Part shown: positions 24,035-31,642 of the stretch, piece by piece
Layout of the letters: each line of letters begins with the position of its first letter
Numbering within the stretch: the first letter of the stretch is position 1
NCBI GenBank assembly: GCA_002344565.1
Contig: DDTZ01000208.1
Location: 1 to 31,642, forward strand
Source of the DNA: Bdellovibrionaceae bacterium UBA2351
GTDB lineage: Bacteria > Bdellovibrionota > Bdellovibrionia > Bdellovibrionales > Bdellovibrionaceae
DNA length: 31,642 nt
Direction of reading: 5' to 3'
The notes under the pieces: model-generated
What the model was told of the DNA's origin: nothing
What the model saw: only the letters and a program-made list of their open reading frames with translations
Database searches by the model: none
Program-made: the position numbers and the translations under genes

Positions 24035-24784
24035 ATGGGAAAATTATCAAACAAAGTGGCTTTAATAACAGGTGGCAATTCAGGTATCGGTTTAGCGACA
24101 GCCAAACTGTTTAAAGAACAGGGTGCAACCGTAGTTATTACAGCGCGCTCTAAAGAGAGCTTTGAAAAAGCTCAGAAAGAATTAGGTTCTCTGTTTGACA
24201 TAGTTCAAACGGATGTCAGCCAGTTAAGCGAATTGGATCGTTTATATACACACATCAAAGCGAAGCATGGAAAGTTAGATGTTCTTTTTGCTAATGCCGG
24301 TATTGCCGGTTTTAGACCGACATCAGATGTTGACGGCGGTTATTTTGATGATCAATTCAACACAAATGTTAAGGGGCTATATTTCACGGTCGCCAAAGCG
24401 TTACCATTATTAAATGATGGCAGTTCGGTTATTCTGAATGCTTCCGTTGTGAGTGGTAAAGGATTGCCTGGATCATCCGTGTATTCAGCAACAAAGGCAG
24501 CCGTTCGTAGTTTTGCTCGAACTTGGACTGCAGAAATTCCTTCAAGCAAAGCTCGATTTAATGTCCTCTCACCAGGTCCTATCGAAACACCAATTATGGG
24601 TAAGATGGGGATGTCTGCGGAGCAAAAAGATGCGTTCACAAATCAAATTGCAACCACTATCCCTGCACGCCGTCTTGGTAAACCAGAAGAAATGGCGACG
24701 GTCGCCCTTTTTCTGGCGAGTTCTGATTCTAGCTACCTACATGGCGCTGATATTTTAGCAGATGGTGGCTTAGGTCAAGTTTAG
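24035..24784 (+). CDS. SDR family NAD(P)-dependent oxidoreductase
   Basis: A classical short-chain dehydrogenase, 249 residues. The dinucleotide motif TGGNSGIG (about 12-19), NAG at about 88-90, and the catalytic Ser/Tyr/Lys set (ASVVSG, then YSATKAA about 148-154) are all intact. The C-terminus HGADILADGG is family-typical. The single Arg after the second strand (TARSKES) suggests NADP preference (inference). It has a good AAAGGAG site and is controlled with the divergent tetR gene by two shared operators. In this arrangement the enzyme often acts on the repressor's inducer; the substrate is not predictable. Confidence 0.92.
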   Translation: MGKLSNKVALITGGNSGIGLATAKLFKEQGATVVITARSKESFEKAQKELGSLFDIVQTDVSQLSELDRLYTHIKAKHGKLDVLFANAGIAGFRPTSDVDGGYFDDQFNTNVKGLYFTVAKALPLLNDGSSVILNASVVSGKGLPGSSVYSATKAAVRSFARTWTAEIPSSKARFNVLSPGPIETPIMGKMGMSAEQKDAFTNQIATTIPARRLGKPEEMATVALFLASSDSSYLHGADILADGGLGQV

Positions 24785-24830
24785 TCTTTCCCGGGTGTGT
24801 CCTTCGCTCTAGCAGCCACTCGATCTCTAG

Positions 24831-24857
24831 ATCCACTACCAAATGCGGGTAGTGGGT
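24831..24857. terminator. Hairpin after the SDR gene
   Basis: A perfect 8-bp stem (CCACTACC / GGTAGTGG), extendable by one or two weaker pairs, with a 7-nt loop, 49 nt after the SDR stop. No T-run follows on either strand, so intrinsic termination is doubtful. Confidence 0.35.
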
Positions 24858-25000
24858 CGTCTCGTTGTAAATCATAATATAGTTCACATGTTTCAGCTCG
24901 ATACAATGTCTTTAGACTGGGGCTTGTTTTTGGTGTTTTGACAAAAAATAGTCGATTTTCCGTCGAGAAAATAAACGAATGTGCCGATTGAGCATCACGT

Positions 25001-28000
25001 ATGAACCACGTCCATTTTATTAAGCCCATTCGTAATCAAAGAGGTATCTCTTTAATTGAAATCGTCGTCAGTGTAGGTATTGCGGGTATCATTATGATAT
25101 CGATGCTCGCAATGATGCAGTTGATGAACAAAAACTCAACTAACGTTGCCTTTAACGTGACAAAAAACGAGGTCATCGCAAAGATCAGGTTAAATGCATT
25201 AAACTTAGTTTCTTTAGAAACGTCTGCGACGTTAACTAAGACACTCGGTGCTACCGGGATGACACCCAATGTGGGAACTGTAAATAGCTTCCCATACTCA
25301 GCGATGCTAGCGAATTGTATTCCGGGCCTTGCGACGACCTCAACGTGCGACAAAACAACTATGGACGATGCGCGCGGTTTTAAATTTTATTTAGCAAATG
25401 GAAGTAGTACTGATCCTGCTCAAGCAGTTGCTGGGGAGGACATTTATTATACAACTAAAGGTGTTCGCTGTACGTCTGCGCAGGCCGCTAATCCTGGTGA
25501 GTGTCCGTTGATGACGTCTGTGTGGGCCGAGCCATATTGTAATGGATTAGGTACAACGTGTAGTAAAGCGGTGTCGTTAACGATCCGCTATAAAGTTGAA
25601 ATTAGGCCTGACTATTCGGGTGAGACGTTTATGGCGCCCCTTGAAGGTGAGCTATATTTAGCCCTTTCGAAGGGAATTCACTTGTCTAGATTGCTAAGCC
25701 AGTCTGACGTTCCAATTCCTTTGAATGCGAACGGAATTTATAGTGTCCAGAAATACTATGGATTGCCAGATCAGGCCTCTCTGCCGACGGGTCTGCGTTT
25801 TGAGGCGATTTTAGGTAATCCAATTGGGTTAGTTTCTATGAAGTTGCAGGTTAGATCTATTACGGGCGGTGATGCCGTGACCTATTTGGATGATGTGGTC
25901 CCTGCGGATATGAAAGACCAAACGTGGACCGACGTACGTGATCCTTTGGATCCAAACACTGTTTGGATGGTTCAGCTTACCGGCGCAAAACCAAATCAAA
26001 TTATTAATTTCGGAACTCAAACAGCCGCAACGGCAAGTTACAACACGTCGAAAAATTTTGGAATTGGTGCGAGCTCAACAGACACAGCTGCTAACCAAGC
26101 TAAATTTCGCTGGACCATAAATGCTTTGGGGGCTTTAGTGGCTCCAACGTTTAGATCCGGTTTCTATCAATTCCGAGTTGTGGCACTGGATAGCGCTGGT
26201 GCAACATCGGAATCCATGAACTACATCACGGTTCGAATTATTCCGCGTCCACAGTTTATTATGCCTGCAACACAACCGTCATTCACTCAGATTCGAAATT
26301 GTATTGGCGGACAAAAAATAGTGAATTACCAGCTAGCAGTGGCAGACGATGAATTCGTTGGCGTGCAGACACTTAAAATGAACGGTGCTGACGTTGCTTT
26401 TTCGCAAGTGACGGGAACTAACGGATTTATTCAAATTCCATTTGATTTAAGTCAAAATATTGCGGGCGCGAGTCAGGCCTTTGGGTATACCTATACAGTA
26501 AAAAATAAGTTTACTAGCCGTACCGTAAATTCGGTCGTACTGCCGGAAACGAGTGGTAGCTATAGCGTTACTCTAAGTGAAAAGCCGGTTTCGGCTGTGA
26601 CTCTATCTGCCTTTCCTTCAAAAATTCGTATTAACACGTTGGGGACAATTTCCGCAAATATTGAAACCGGAAGTTGCTGTACTGAAGATCCAGCTTTAAC
26701 GTGGACGTATCCAACGGTCCCCGAAGTATCAGCACCGTTGTTAAGTGGAAGTGCTGTCTCGACACCTACGTGCACAATTGATACTGCGGATAACCGTCGC
26801 ATTTGTTCAGGCAGTGTGACTGCGACCGGTATTAAGGAATCTCCCTCTAACACATCCTCTCCCGACATTATTGCAAGGTATACCTATGCAACGGCGTCTA
26901 CGGCCTGCACGGGTGGTACTATTAATACAACGTATACAAATAGTACCTATGTTCCCGTAGTTAAAATTCCAGGTATTCAGTTTTATCTTACGGAGTCTCT
27001 GTGGTTAGACTTACCTAATAACCCAATTCGTGCCCTTAAAACTATTTCGCCGCTAGTGTACGTGCGTTCAGATTTTCAGCCGGACCAAGACGTTACAGTC
27101 GGTGTTTATAAATCAACGGATGGATCCCTTGTTTGTTCGATTACGTTTGAAGCGGGATCCAGTGCAAATCCTATAGATAGGACATGCAGTATTCCTGCGG
27201 GATATTCTGGCGATTTAATTTTGAATCGAATATCTCCCAACGTTATGATTGATACGGATCCATTTGGTCCTTCGTTCCGTGCGAAACTTGTCAGCGGAAA
27301 GTTGAATCATCGTACGTGTCAGGCAAGCTTAACGTCGATTCCTGACTTTGCTCCGTACACGGTACCAACGAATCAACCGATGCTTAATTCCCCGTGGGGT
27401 TTCACAACCGATGCGTATGGAAATGCCGTACAAGATACATATAATGATGCCGGCCACTGGGCTGCGGGTAGCACGAAACAATTTCGGTGCTATGACTCTT
27501 GGAATGGATCTATTGGGGCTTCCAGTTATTCAAATACTGATAATTTGAATATCACGGGTTATGGTACCGTCGATATTAATATCCAAGATATTTATCGCCT
27601 GTATCGTTATAACTCCGAAATCAAATCTCCGTATGCAGCGAATGCTCATAATGTCATAGGAAATTCGTCAGTATCATATAGTAAAGCACGTTACCAAACC
27701 TACATTTTCCCAGACAATCCTAATTTAGATTTTGATCCAAAGAACGCTCCCTATCTGTTTGCGATTTATCATAACGGAGGATCACCGTCCCAGGCCGTTT
27801 GGCAGTTTGTGAATCCAGTAACAGCAGCCACTGGTGCGACTCCTCCGAAACCTTGGACTGACTACACTCCGCAATTGTGTAGCGGTTCTTCGGCTCTGTC
27901 ACAAATTCGACTTTTTGGCGTAAAAACGGTCGGACACTCTTCGGCGGAAACGGTCATGAAGGCTACGAACAATGTTTACGCTGGCGGATCAGGATACTAT

Positions 28001-28072
28001 TCCTATAGTTTCATGTGCGCCTTTGGTCGTTGGAACCCATTCTCAAAGACAAGTACAACATGGTCAAACTAA
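25001..28072 (+). CDS. Giant type IV prepilin-like surface protein
   Basis: A 1023-residue protein whose first 45 residues form a prepilin signal: short basic leader, cleavage site G15-I16 in RGISLIEIVV with Glu at +5, and a 20-residue hydrophobic helix. Ordinary pilins are 120-250 residues, so a pilin stem is fused to a very long passenger. The passenger is exported-type: Ser/Thr/Asn/Tyr-rich, beta-rich, about 18 Cys, with an Ig/cadherin-like stretch near 380-415 (FRVVALDSAGATSESMNYIT) and Cys-framed segments further on. The likeliest role is a tip or minor pilin with an adhesive head (inference). The next two genes overlap or follow closely. The start ATG lacks a strong ribosome binding site. 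Confidence 0.8.
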   Translation: MNHVHFIKPIRNQRGISLIEIVVSVGIAGIIMISMLAMMQLMNKNSTNVAFNVTKNEVIAKIRLNALNLVSLETSATLTKTLGATGMTPNVGTVNSFPYSAMLANCIPGLATTSTCDKTTMDDARGFKFYLANGSSTDPAQAVAGEDIYYTTKGVRCTSAQAANPGECPLMTSVWAEPYCNGLGTTCSKAVSLTIRYKVEIRPDYSGETFMAPLEGELYLALSKGIHLSRLLSQSDVPIPLNANGIYSVQKYYGLPDQASLPTGLRFEAILGNPIGLVSMKLQVRSITGGDAVTYLDDVVPADMKDQTWTDVRDPLDPNTVWMVQLTGAKPNQIINFGTQTAATASYNTSKNFGIGASSTDTAANQAKFRWTINALGALVAPTFRSGFYQFRVVALDSAGATSESMNYITVRIIPRPQFIMPATQPSFTQIRNCIGGQKIVNYQLAVADDEFVGVQTLKMNGADVAFSQVTGTNGFIQIPFDLSQNIAGASQAFGYTYTVKNKFTSRTVNSVVLPETSGSYSVTLSEKPVSAVTLSAFPSKIRINTLGTISANIETGSCCTEDPALTWTYPTVPEVSAPLLSGSAVSTPTCTIDTADNRRICSGSVTATGIKESPSNTSSPDIIARYTYATASTACTGGTINTTYTNSTYVPVVKIPGIQFYLTESLWLDLPNNPIRALKTISPLVYVRSDFQPDQDVTVGVYKSTDGSLVCSITFEAGSSANPIDRTCSIPAGYSGDLILNRISPNVMIDTDPFGPSFRAKLVSGKLNHRTCQASLTSIPDFAPYTVPTNQPMLNSPWGFTTDAYGNAVQDTYNDAGHWAAGSTKQFRCYDSWNGSIGASSYSNTDNLNITGYGTVDINIQDIYRLYRYNSEIKSPYAANAHNVIGNSSVSYSKARYQTYIFPDNPNLDFDPKNAPYLFAIYHNGGSPSQAVWQFVNPVTAATGATPPKPWTDYTPQLCSGSSALSQIRLFGVKTVGHSSAETVMKATNNVYAGGSGYYSYSFMCAFGRWNPFSKTSTTWSN

Positions 28073-28746
28073 GGCTTAAGAACAACTCTGGAACAAGTAC
28101 CTTAATATTCCTATTTGTCGTAAGTACTTTGGTTTTTATTGGTCAGACATTTATCTTTATGGATCAGCAGAATGTGTTTCAATACTTGATCGATACTCAA
28201 AATACAGAAGCCAAGCTATCTTTACTTGGCAGTATTGAAACGTTAGTTGCTGATGAATTCGCGCTTAGAAATTCGAGATTTGATAGTAATGTCAATTTTC
28301 GTCGTTGCTTGTATGGTACCCCCACACCGTGCGATGAGACCGAAACCTACGATATGATTTTGTTTTCCCCAAATCCGCCCATTCTGTATAGCGGCGGGGC
28401 ATGGCCGTCTCCTCCGGCCGGAATGTCTATGATTGCGGGTGGTTTGGTCGCAAATCCAATTTTCTATACGCGATCAGCGGGAATATGCCCACCTCCGGCG
28501 CCAACAACTCTGACAGCTATATGCCCTTTACAGGCAATTATTCAGTTTAAACCTCTTTGTGGCGGGACAGTATCAGAGCCAAGATCTCAAACGGTTCCTG
28601 GACCTTGCGCTGGACCGGCAACAGGCTTTGATATAACGATTGGTGTTGGTGTATTCTGGCGAGGACAGCTTAAGTTTAAAAATGATATTACAAGCAAAGG
28701 TGATGCACGCGTCTACCGCGTAAAGGCTAATTCGTTATTGAATTAG
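28060..28746 (+). CDS. Minor-pilin-like (PilX-type) membrane-anchored protein
   Basis: A 228-residue protein with an N-terminal basic segment then one long hydrophobic helix (STLIFLFVVSTLVFIGQTFI) and an exported Pro/Cys-rich body. A Gly-Thr before the helix (NNSGTSTLIF) resembles a prepilin cleavage site but Glu at +5 is absent, as in PilX/GspK-like minor pilins. The body has seven or so Cys and Pro-rich loops (CPPPAPTT, SGGAWPSPPAG). It overlaps the giant prepilin gene by 13 bp, indicating coupled translation and joint assembly. The frame is open upstream to a GTG at 28015, but the ATG at 28060 starts just before the membrane helix. Confidence 0.68.
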   Translation: MVKLRLKNNSGTSTLIFLFVVSTLVFIGQTFIFMDQQNVFQYLIDTQNTEAKLSLLGSIETLVADEFALRNSRFDSNVNFRRCLYGTPTPCDETETYDMILFSPNPPILYSGGAWPSPPAGMSMIAGGLVANPIFYTRSAGICPPPAPTTLTAICPLQAIIQFKPLCGGTVSEPRSQTVPGPCAGPATGFDITIGVGVFWRGQLKFKNDITSKGDARVYRVKANSLLN

Positions 28747-28755
28747 GGGAATTGT

Positions 28756-29223
28756 ATGAAGCAAATTAAATCTATATTTAATCGACAGGTAATTAATGAT
28801 CCCAAACTACAGTACGGGGTTACTGGATTCTTTGTTTTATTAGGTGCTATTAACTTAATTTTCTTTGGCACGCTATTGCGTGTGTTGTATTCGCGAGTTT
28901 TCGCTGAAATAAATTTAATGAGTGAAGAACAAAAGAAATATTTCGTACCTATCTTTAATGAAATTTCCGACGTTGTATATCACTCTACTTTGCTTTTCGG
29001 TCTATTCATTTTAATTTTTTCTTTCTTTGGTGGTATCGTCTTGCTTCAACATATTTCCGGTCCTAGCTACGTAATTAAACAATTTCTAACTGACTGGATG
29101 AATGGAAAAAAAACAAGATACCCCATCAAACTTAGGAAATATGATTTCTTTTCTGAACAGGCCGATTTGTTAAACTCTGTTTACGAAAAAACAGAGTTAA
29201 ATAAAAAAAGCGATAAGAACTAG
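28756..29223 (+). CDS. Small two-span membrane protein with HAMP-like segment
   Basis: A 155-residue protein with two hydrophobic spans (about 20-45 and 75-98) separated by a short outside loop, followed by a cytoplasmic segment QHISGPSYVIKQFL ... YPIKLRKYDFFSEQADLLNS (about 99-143). That segment has the layout of a HAMP linker: conserved Pro after the second span, then a Gly/Lys connector and an acidic second helix. It has no kinase, cyclase or methyl-accepting domain. Small HAMP-only proteins next to pilus genes are known in delta-type bacteria; a role in signalling or anchoring for the upstream pilin-like proteins is inferred. Last gene of the operon, 9 bp after the minor pilin. Confidence 0.65.
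   Translation: MKQIKSIFNRQVINDPKLQYGVTGFFVLLGAINLIFFGTLLRVLYSRVFAEINLMSEEQKKYFVPIFNEISDVVYHSTLLFGLFILIFSFFGGIVLLQHISGPSYVIKQFLTDWMNGKKTRYPIKLRKYDFFSEQADLLNSVYEKTELNKKSDKN
29173..29198. other. Perfect 10-bp hairpin in the 3' end of the HAMP-like gene
   Basis: AACTCTGTTT / AAACAGAGTT with a 6-nt loop (ACGAAA), inside the last 20 codons. Convergent genes meet 30 bp downstream. No T-run follows on either strand, so it is at best an atypical bidirectional terminator. Confidence 0.35.
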
Positions 29224-29227
29224 TGTT

Positions 29228-30040
29228 TTAGTGTTCAACAGCGAAGGCATCAATACACAAAGAATACACATCCTCGGAAGGTGATACTTCGATCGTTTTA
29301 TGTGCTTCAGAAATAAATTGAATAATTTGCGCTTTCAATTTTTCATAGTCACTTCGTGCTAGCATGAAAATACTAGAATAGTGAAGCTGCTCGTTTCCTA
29401 AACCTTTTTTAATCGAGTTTAAAGCCAGTGTCCGGCGCTGTAATTGTAGACTTTGATTCAAAAAAGAATTTTCTGGCAAATGCATTGACGTTTTTAATGG
29501 GACCACTTTGTCGCCATCCATTTTCAATATATTTATGTCGATTAAATTCGAAACCACTTTTTTTGTTTCGGATTCTTTTAATTTTAAACGTTCCGAAATG
29601 CTTTTGATGGTTTGATATTCGGGTGAAAATACCAGCATGTGAACGACAGAGTTATAAACATCAGAGTAATATTTAATTGCCGCTAAACCATCGTCGACTG
29701 GTTCCCCATTGATGTTATTAACGATTCTTAAAGATTGTTCTTGGGTCTCTTTAAGGCGTTCTTTTAAATAGTTGCGATAGTTTTCATCTTGGGCTTGGGT
29801 CAGGCGGATTAAGTCTAAAAAATATTCTTTCTGCGATGGCGACATTTTTAAATAGTCTGCAATACGATACCCATGGTCTTGTGATAAATGAGGTTTTCCA
29901 TTGATAGTTTGATTTAAGTAAGCCACCTGGCATTGTGCAGCTTTGGCGATCGCGGACTGAATTCCCCGTGGCGCATTGTCTGCATAAATAACAGAACGTA
30001 AAAACTCTTTATAATCTAAAAAAGAAAATACTGAATGCAT
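29228..30040 (-). CDS. TIGR02147 family protein, probable regulator
   Basis: A 270-residue protein. The opening SVFSFLDYKEFLRSVI followed by a helix-turn-helix-like RGIQSAIAKAAQCQVAYLNQ and the SPSQKEYFLDLIRLTQA stretch is the TIGR02147/DUF4423 signature. This family is strongly expanded in Bdellovibrio-like bacteria and Fibrobacter and is thought to be regulatory. The C-terminal half contains a second winged-helix-like segment (ISERLKLKESETKKVVSNLI, about 145-165). An open frame extends upstream to 30109, but the ATG at 30040 has a GGGGA site and matches family starts. Target genes unknown; it sits between the pilin-like operon and the YecM-HAD gene. Confidence 0.85.
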   Translation of the reverse strand: MHSVFSFLDYKEFLRSVIYADNAPRGIQSAIAKAAQCQVAYLNQTINGKPHLSQDHGYRIADYLKMSPSQKEYFLDLIRLTQAQDENYRNYLKERLKETQEQSLRIVNNINGEPVDDGLAAIKYYSDVYNSVVHMLVFSPEYQTIKSISERLKLKESETKKVVSNLIDINILKMDGDKVVPLKTSMHLPENSFLNQSLQLQRRTLALNSIKKGLGNEQLHYSSIFMLARSDYEKLKAQIIQFISEAHKTIEVSPSEDVYSLCIDAFAVEH

Positions 30041-30143
30041 TTTTGTTCCCCAAATTTTGAAAAACCTTAGCGGGTAAAGCATTGAAAGTATAACAAAATA
30101 TCCAGACATTCCATTTTTTATAAAATGTGAAAATGCTGTAATA

Positions 30144-31295
30144 TTAAGTTAAAGTTCTTTTCTGGATTAGCCAGGCTTCTAGTTCAGATAATTGATGAAA
30201 TAATAACTCTGCGCCAGCCTTGATGAGTGCGCTTTTGCTGGCATATGGGTCCCATAGTGCAGCGGCTGCTAGGGCGCCCGTGTTCTTTGAACCATAGATG
30301 TCAGATGGACTATCGCCAATAACGACGAACTGATTTTTCGACGCTTCTTTCCAGTCAAATTTGAGGCTGTTGCCGTGCGGTTTTGAATCGACAGCAGTCG
30401 CAAAACTTAAGGTTGTAAAAAGATCTTCAATTTTGTGTTCTTTCAAAATACGTCGAGCTGACTGTTCATCGCGCGCTGTCCATAAATGAATTTTGTACCC
30501 AAATCCATGAAGTTTTAACAGTAAGTCATGAACTCCTTCAAATAGCTTGAATGAAAATCGGTCGGATACCTTGCCCCATATTTGAACCGCATGATTTTTT
30601 TTTGTAGGGCAGGTGATGTCAAAAGCCGTAAACAATTTTGAAAACTCGGGATGAAAATTTTTAATGGATTCTGTCAACGTGACTTCACGATTCAAAATAG
30701 CGCCGAATACGATGCGATTGATTTCATAAATATTTTCGCGTGACTCGATTAGTGTTCCGTCGAAATCGAAAATGATATCCGTAATTTTTGCTTCTTCAAT
30801 CTCGATAATCCGATCCAAGGAATGATGATGAAATTTAATCTGTTTATCTTTCAGCTTGAGACAAAGTTCGGGATTTAAGATAGGATTTCCCGACCTATGA
30901 AATGATAGGTGCGGATACTTTGTCGCAAATTCATCAAAACAGTCATTAATTATACATTCGGCATGTTCGAAGCCCGTCGAATAGGGGGCGCCTGACTTGG
31001 GAAACGGAAGTTCCAATAACCAAACTGTGTGTGAAGGGGTAAGAAAAGGAGTATTTAATTTAAAAGTACAAATTGGCCGTCCGTTAACCAAGGCTTCGGT
31101 TAGTAAGGTTCCGTTTCTAAGCAGTGCCGATTTGTAGTAGTTGTATTCGGATTCAGTAGCGACACGGAAACATAGATGATCACAAACCAAATTGTGTATG
31201 GGAATTAATAGGTCGGTAACTTCGTTAACTAGGGACGTTAAAAAACGCTCACCTTCTAATTTAAACTGATTGTAGTCAAATTCATTTTTTCTCAT
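30144..31295 (-). CDS. YecM domain - HAD hydrolase fusion
   Basis: A 383-residue two-domain protein. Residues 1-165 match YecM, a metal-binding member of the VOC superfamily: DHLCFRVATESEY, NGRPICTFKL, ELPFPKSGAPYSTGFEHAE and a C-terminal IKFHHHS. Residues 170-380 form a HAD phosphatase with all four motifs: DFDGT (177-181), LWTAR (about 273-277), SKPHG lysine (about 302-306) and IGDSPSDI (about 324-331), with a helical cap between the first two, as in phosphoglycolate phosphatase (Gph). Both active sites look intact. The two families are normally separate proteins, so a joint function on a sugar-phosphate or nucleotide-like substrate is possible (inference). Confidence 0.87.
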   Translation of the reverse strand: MRKNEFDYNQFKLEGERFLTSLVNEVTDLLIPIHNLVCDHLCFRVATESEYNYYKSALLRNGTLLTEALVNGRPICTFKLNTPFLTPSHTVWLLELPFPKSGAPYSTGFEHAECIINDCFDEFATKYPHLSFHRSGNPILNPELCLKLKDKQIKFHHHSLDRIIEIEEAKITDIIFDFDGTLIESRENIYEINRIVFGAILNREVTLTESIKNFHPEFSKLFTAFDITCPTKKNHAVQIWGKVSDRFSFKLFEGVHDLLLKLHGFGYKIHLWTARDEQSARRILKEHKIEDLFTTLSFATAVDSKPHGNSLKFDWKEASKNQFVVIGDSPSDIYGSKNTGALAAAALWDPYASKSALIKAGAELLFHQLSELEAWLIQKRTLT

Positions 31296-31373
31296 TCGGG
31301 TTTAGTATCAGAGGTGATTTGAGTTGGAAAATACATTTAACTTACTTAAAAAGTAACTAAATTTGACGTTCGA

Positions 31374-31642
31374 TTACCCGCCATTAATAGGGTAGGCATA
31401 CATAGTGACACCGCTCACAGTGCCATCTTGGAAAGTACATGTGCCGTTAGATTTGAAATCGCCTTCGCCTTGATAGGCACCAAAGTTAGGAGAGTAAAGA
31501 CAGTCTTCATTTGACTCGCATAACGTGTTGTCGTTACCAACGCCATCGCCATAAATTTCAAAAGCATTGATTAGAAACGTATGTGGAGTTGGCTGAGAAT
31601 CTGAAATCGCTTTATTCCCGTGTATCGCGGTCGGGCATGCCG
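31374..31642 (-). CDS. Secreted protein, C-terminal part (runs off the window)
   Basis: The frame is open from the right edge to the TAA at 31374-31376, giving the last 88 residues. They include FLINAFEIYGDGVGNDNTLC, then ESNEDCLYSPNFGAYQGEGD and CTFQDGTVSGVTMYAYPINGG. Four Cys (one near the edge, then LCES, DCLY, TCTF), a Gly/Asn/Asp-rich composition and no charged helices suit an extracytoplasmic protein. The YSPNFGAYQGEG plus SGVTMYAYPxNG ending looks like a conserved C-terminal domain of surface proteins in Bdellovibrio-like bacteria (recognised from memory, unverified). Start and signal peptide are outside the window. Confidence 0.7.
   Translation of the reverse strand, partial: ACPTAIHGNKAISDSQPTPHTFLINAFEIYGDGVGNDNTLCESNEDCLYSPNFGAYQGEGDFKSNGTCTFQDGTVSGVTMYAYPINGG

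Noticed and set aside
24781..25029. 82-codon minus-strand open frame between the SDR and prepilin genes
   Set aside because: No ribosome binding site, no recognisable domain, contains the SDR-side hairpin, and overlaps the prepilin start.
28015..28059. Upstream GTG start for the minor-pilin-like gene
   Set aside because: It would add 15 residues overlapping the end of the prepilin frame and push the membrane helix inwards; the ATG at 28060 gives a normal N-terminus.
1..31642. Mobile element, prophage or defence island
   Set aside because: No transposase, integrase, phage structural gene, restriction system, toxin-antitoxin pair or direct-repeat array was seen; composition looks even throughout.

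Overview
The window reads as an ordinary, gene-dense chromosomal stretch of an AT-leaning Gram-negative bacterium. Several gene families point to the Bdellovibrionota (a Bdellovibrio/Pseudobdellovibrio-like predator or relative): a TIGR02147-type regulator, many small secreted proteins and lipoproteins of no known family, a secreted HELGH metallopeptidase, a DUF2959 lipoprotein and a very large type IV prepilin-like protein. The lineage is inferred from gene content only; there is no rRNA here to confirm it. I see no tRNA, rRNA, CRISPR array, insertion sequence or prophage.

Layout. (1) 1-2129: a pirin gene and the start of a VOC/glyoxalase gene on the minus strand, divergent from an Old Yellow Enzyme gene whose promoter carries a perfect dyad. 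(2) 2121-6907: a compact divergent cluster. On the minus strand wecB (UDP-GlcNAc 2-epimerase, interrupted by one frameshift), a PIG-L deacetylase and a BAHD-type acyltransferase are joined by ATGA overlaps. On the plus strand are a LysR regulator and an alpha/alpha-toroid-like protein. This is the best candidate for an undescribed pathway (sugar epimerisation, deacetylation, acylation). (3) 6900-9401: an alkylation-repair operon of Ada-AlkA fusion, Ogt methyltransferase and AlkB dioxygenase. (4) 9546-13913: a fatty acid desaturase preceded by a 9-codon minigene, an MFS permease, a hemerythrin protein, a decayed thioredoxin-reductase-like pseudogene, a secreted zinc metallopeptidase and a small zinc-ribbon membrane protein. 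(5) 14056-18692: a metallophosphoesterase / lipoprotein / HutD operon facing a Cys-rich secreted protein and a GlpT-like organophosphate MFS transporter. (6) 19063-23387: SlyX followed by a run of envelope proteins (lipoproteins, small secreted proteins, DUF2959, a probable outer-membrane barrel). (7) 23384-24784: a divergent TetR/SDR pair with two matching operators. (8) 25001-29223: a surface operon of a 1023-residue prepilin-like protein, a minor-pilin-like protein and a HAMP-like membrane protein. (9) 29228-31642: a TIGR02147 regulator, a YecM-HAD fusion, and the C-terminal end of a secreted protein that runs off the window.

Working logic: region 3 is a coherent adaptive response to alkylation damage. 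Region 7 is a self-contained repressor/oxidoreductase switch. Region 8 is probably surface attachment by a pilus-type machine whose assembly genes lie elsewhere. Region 2 has no obvious textbook counterpart.
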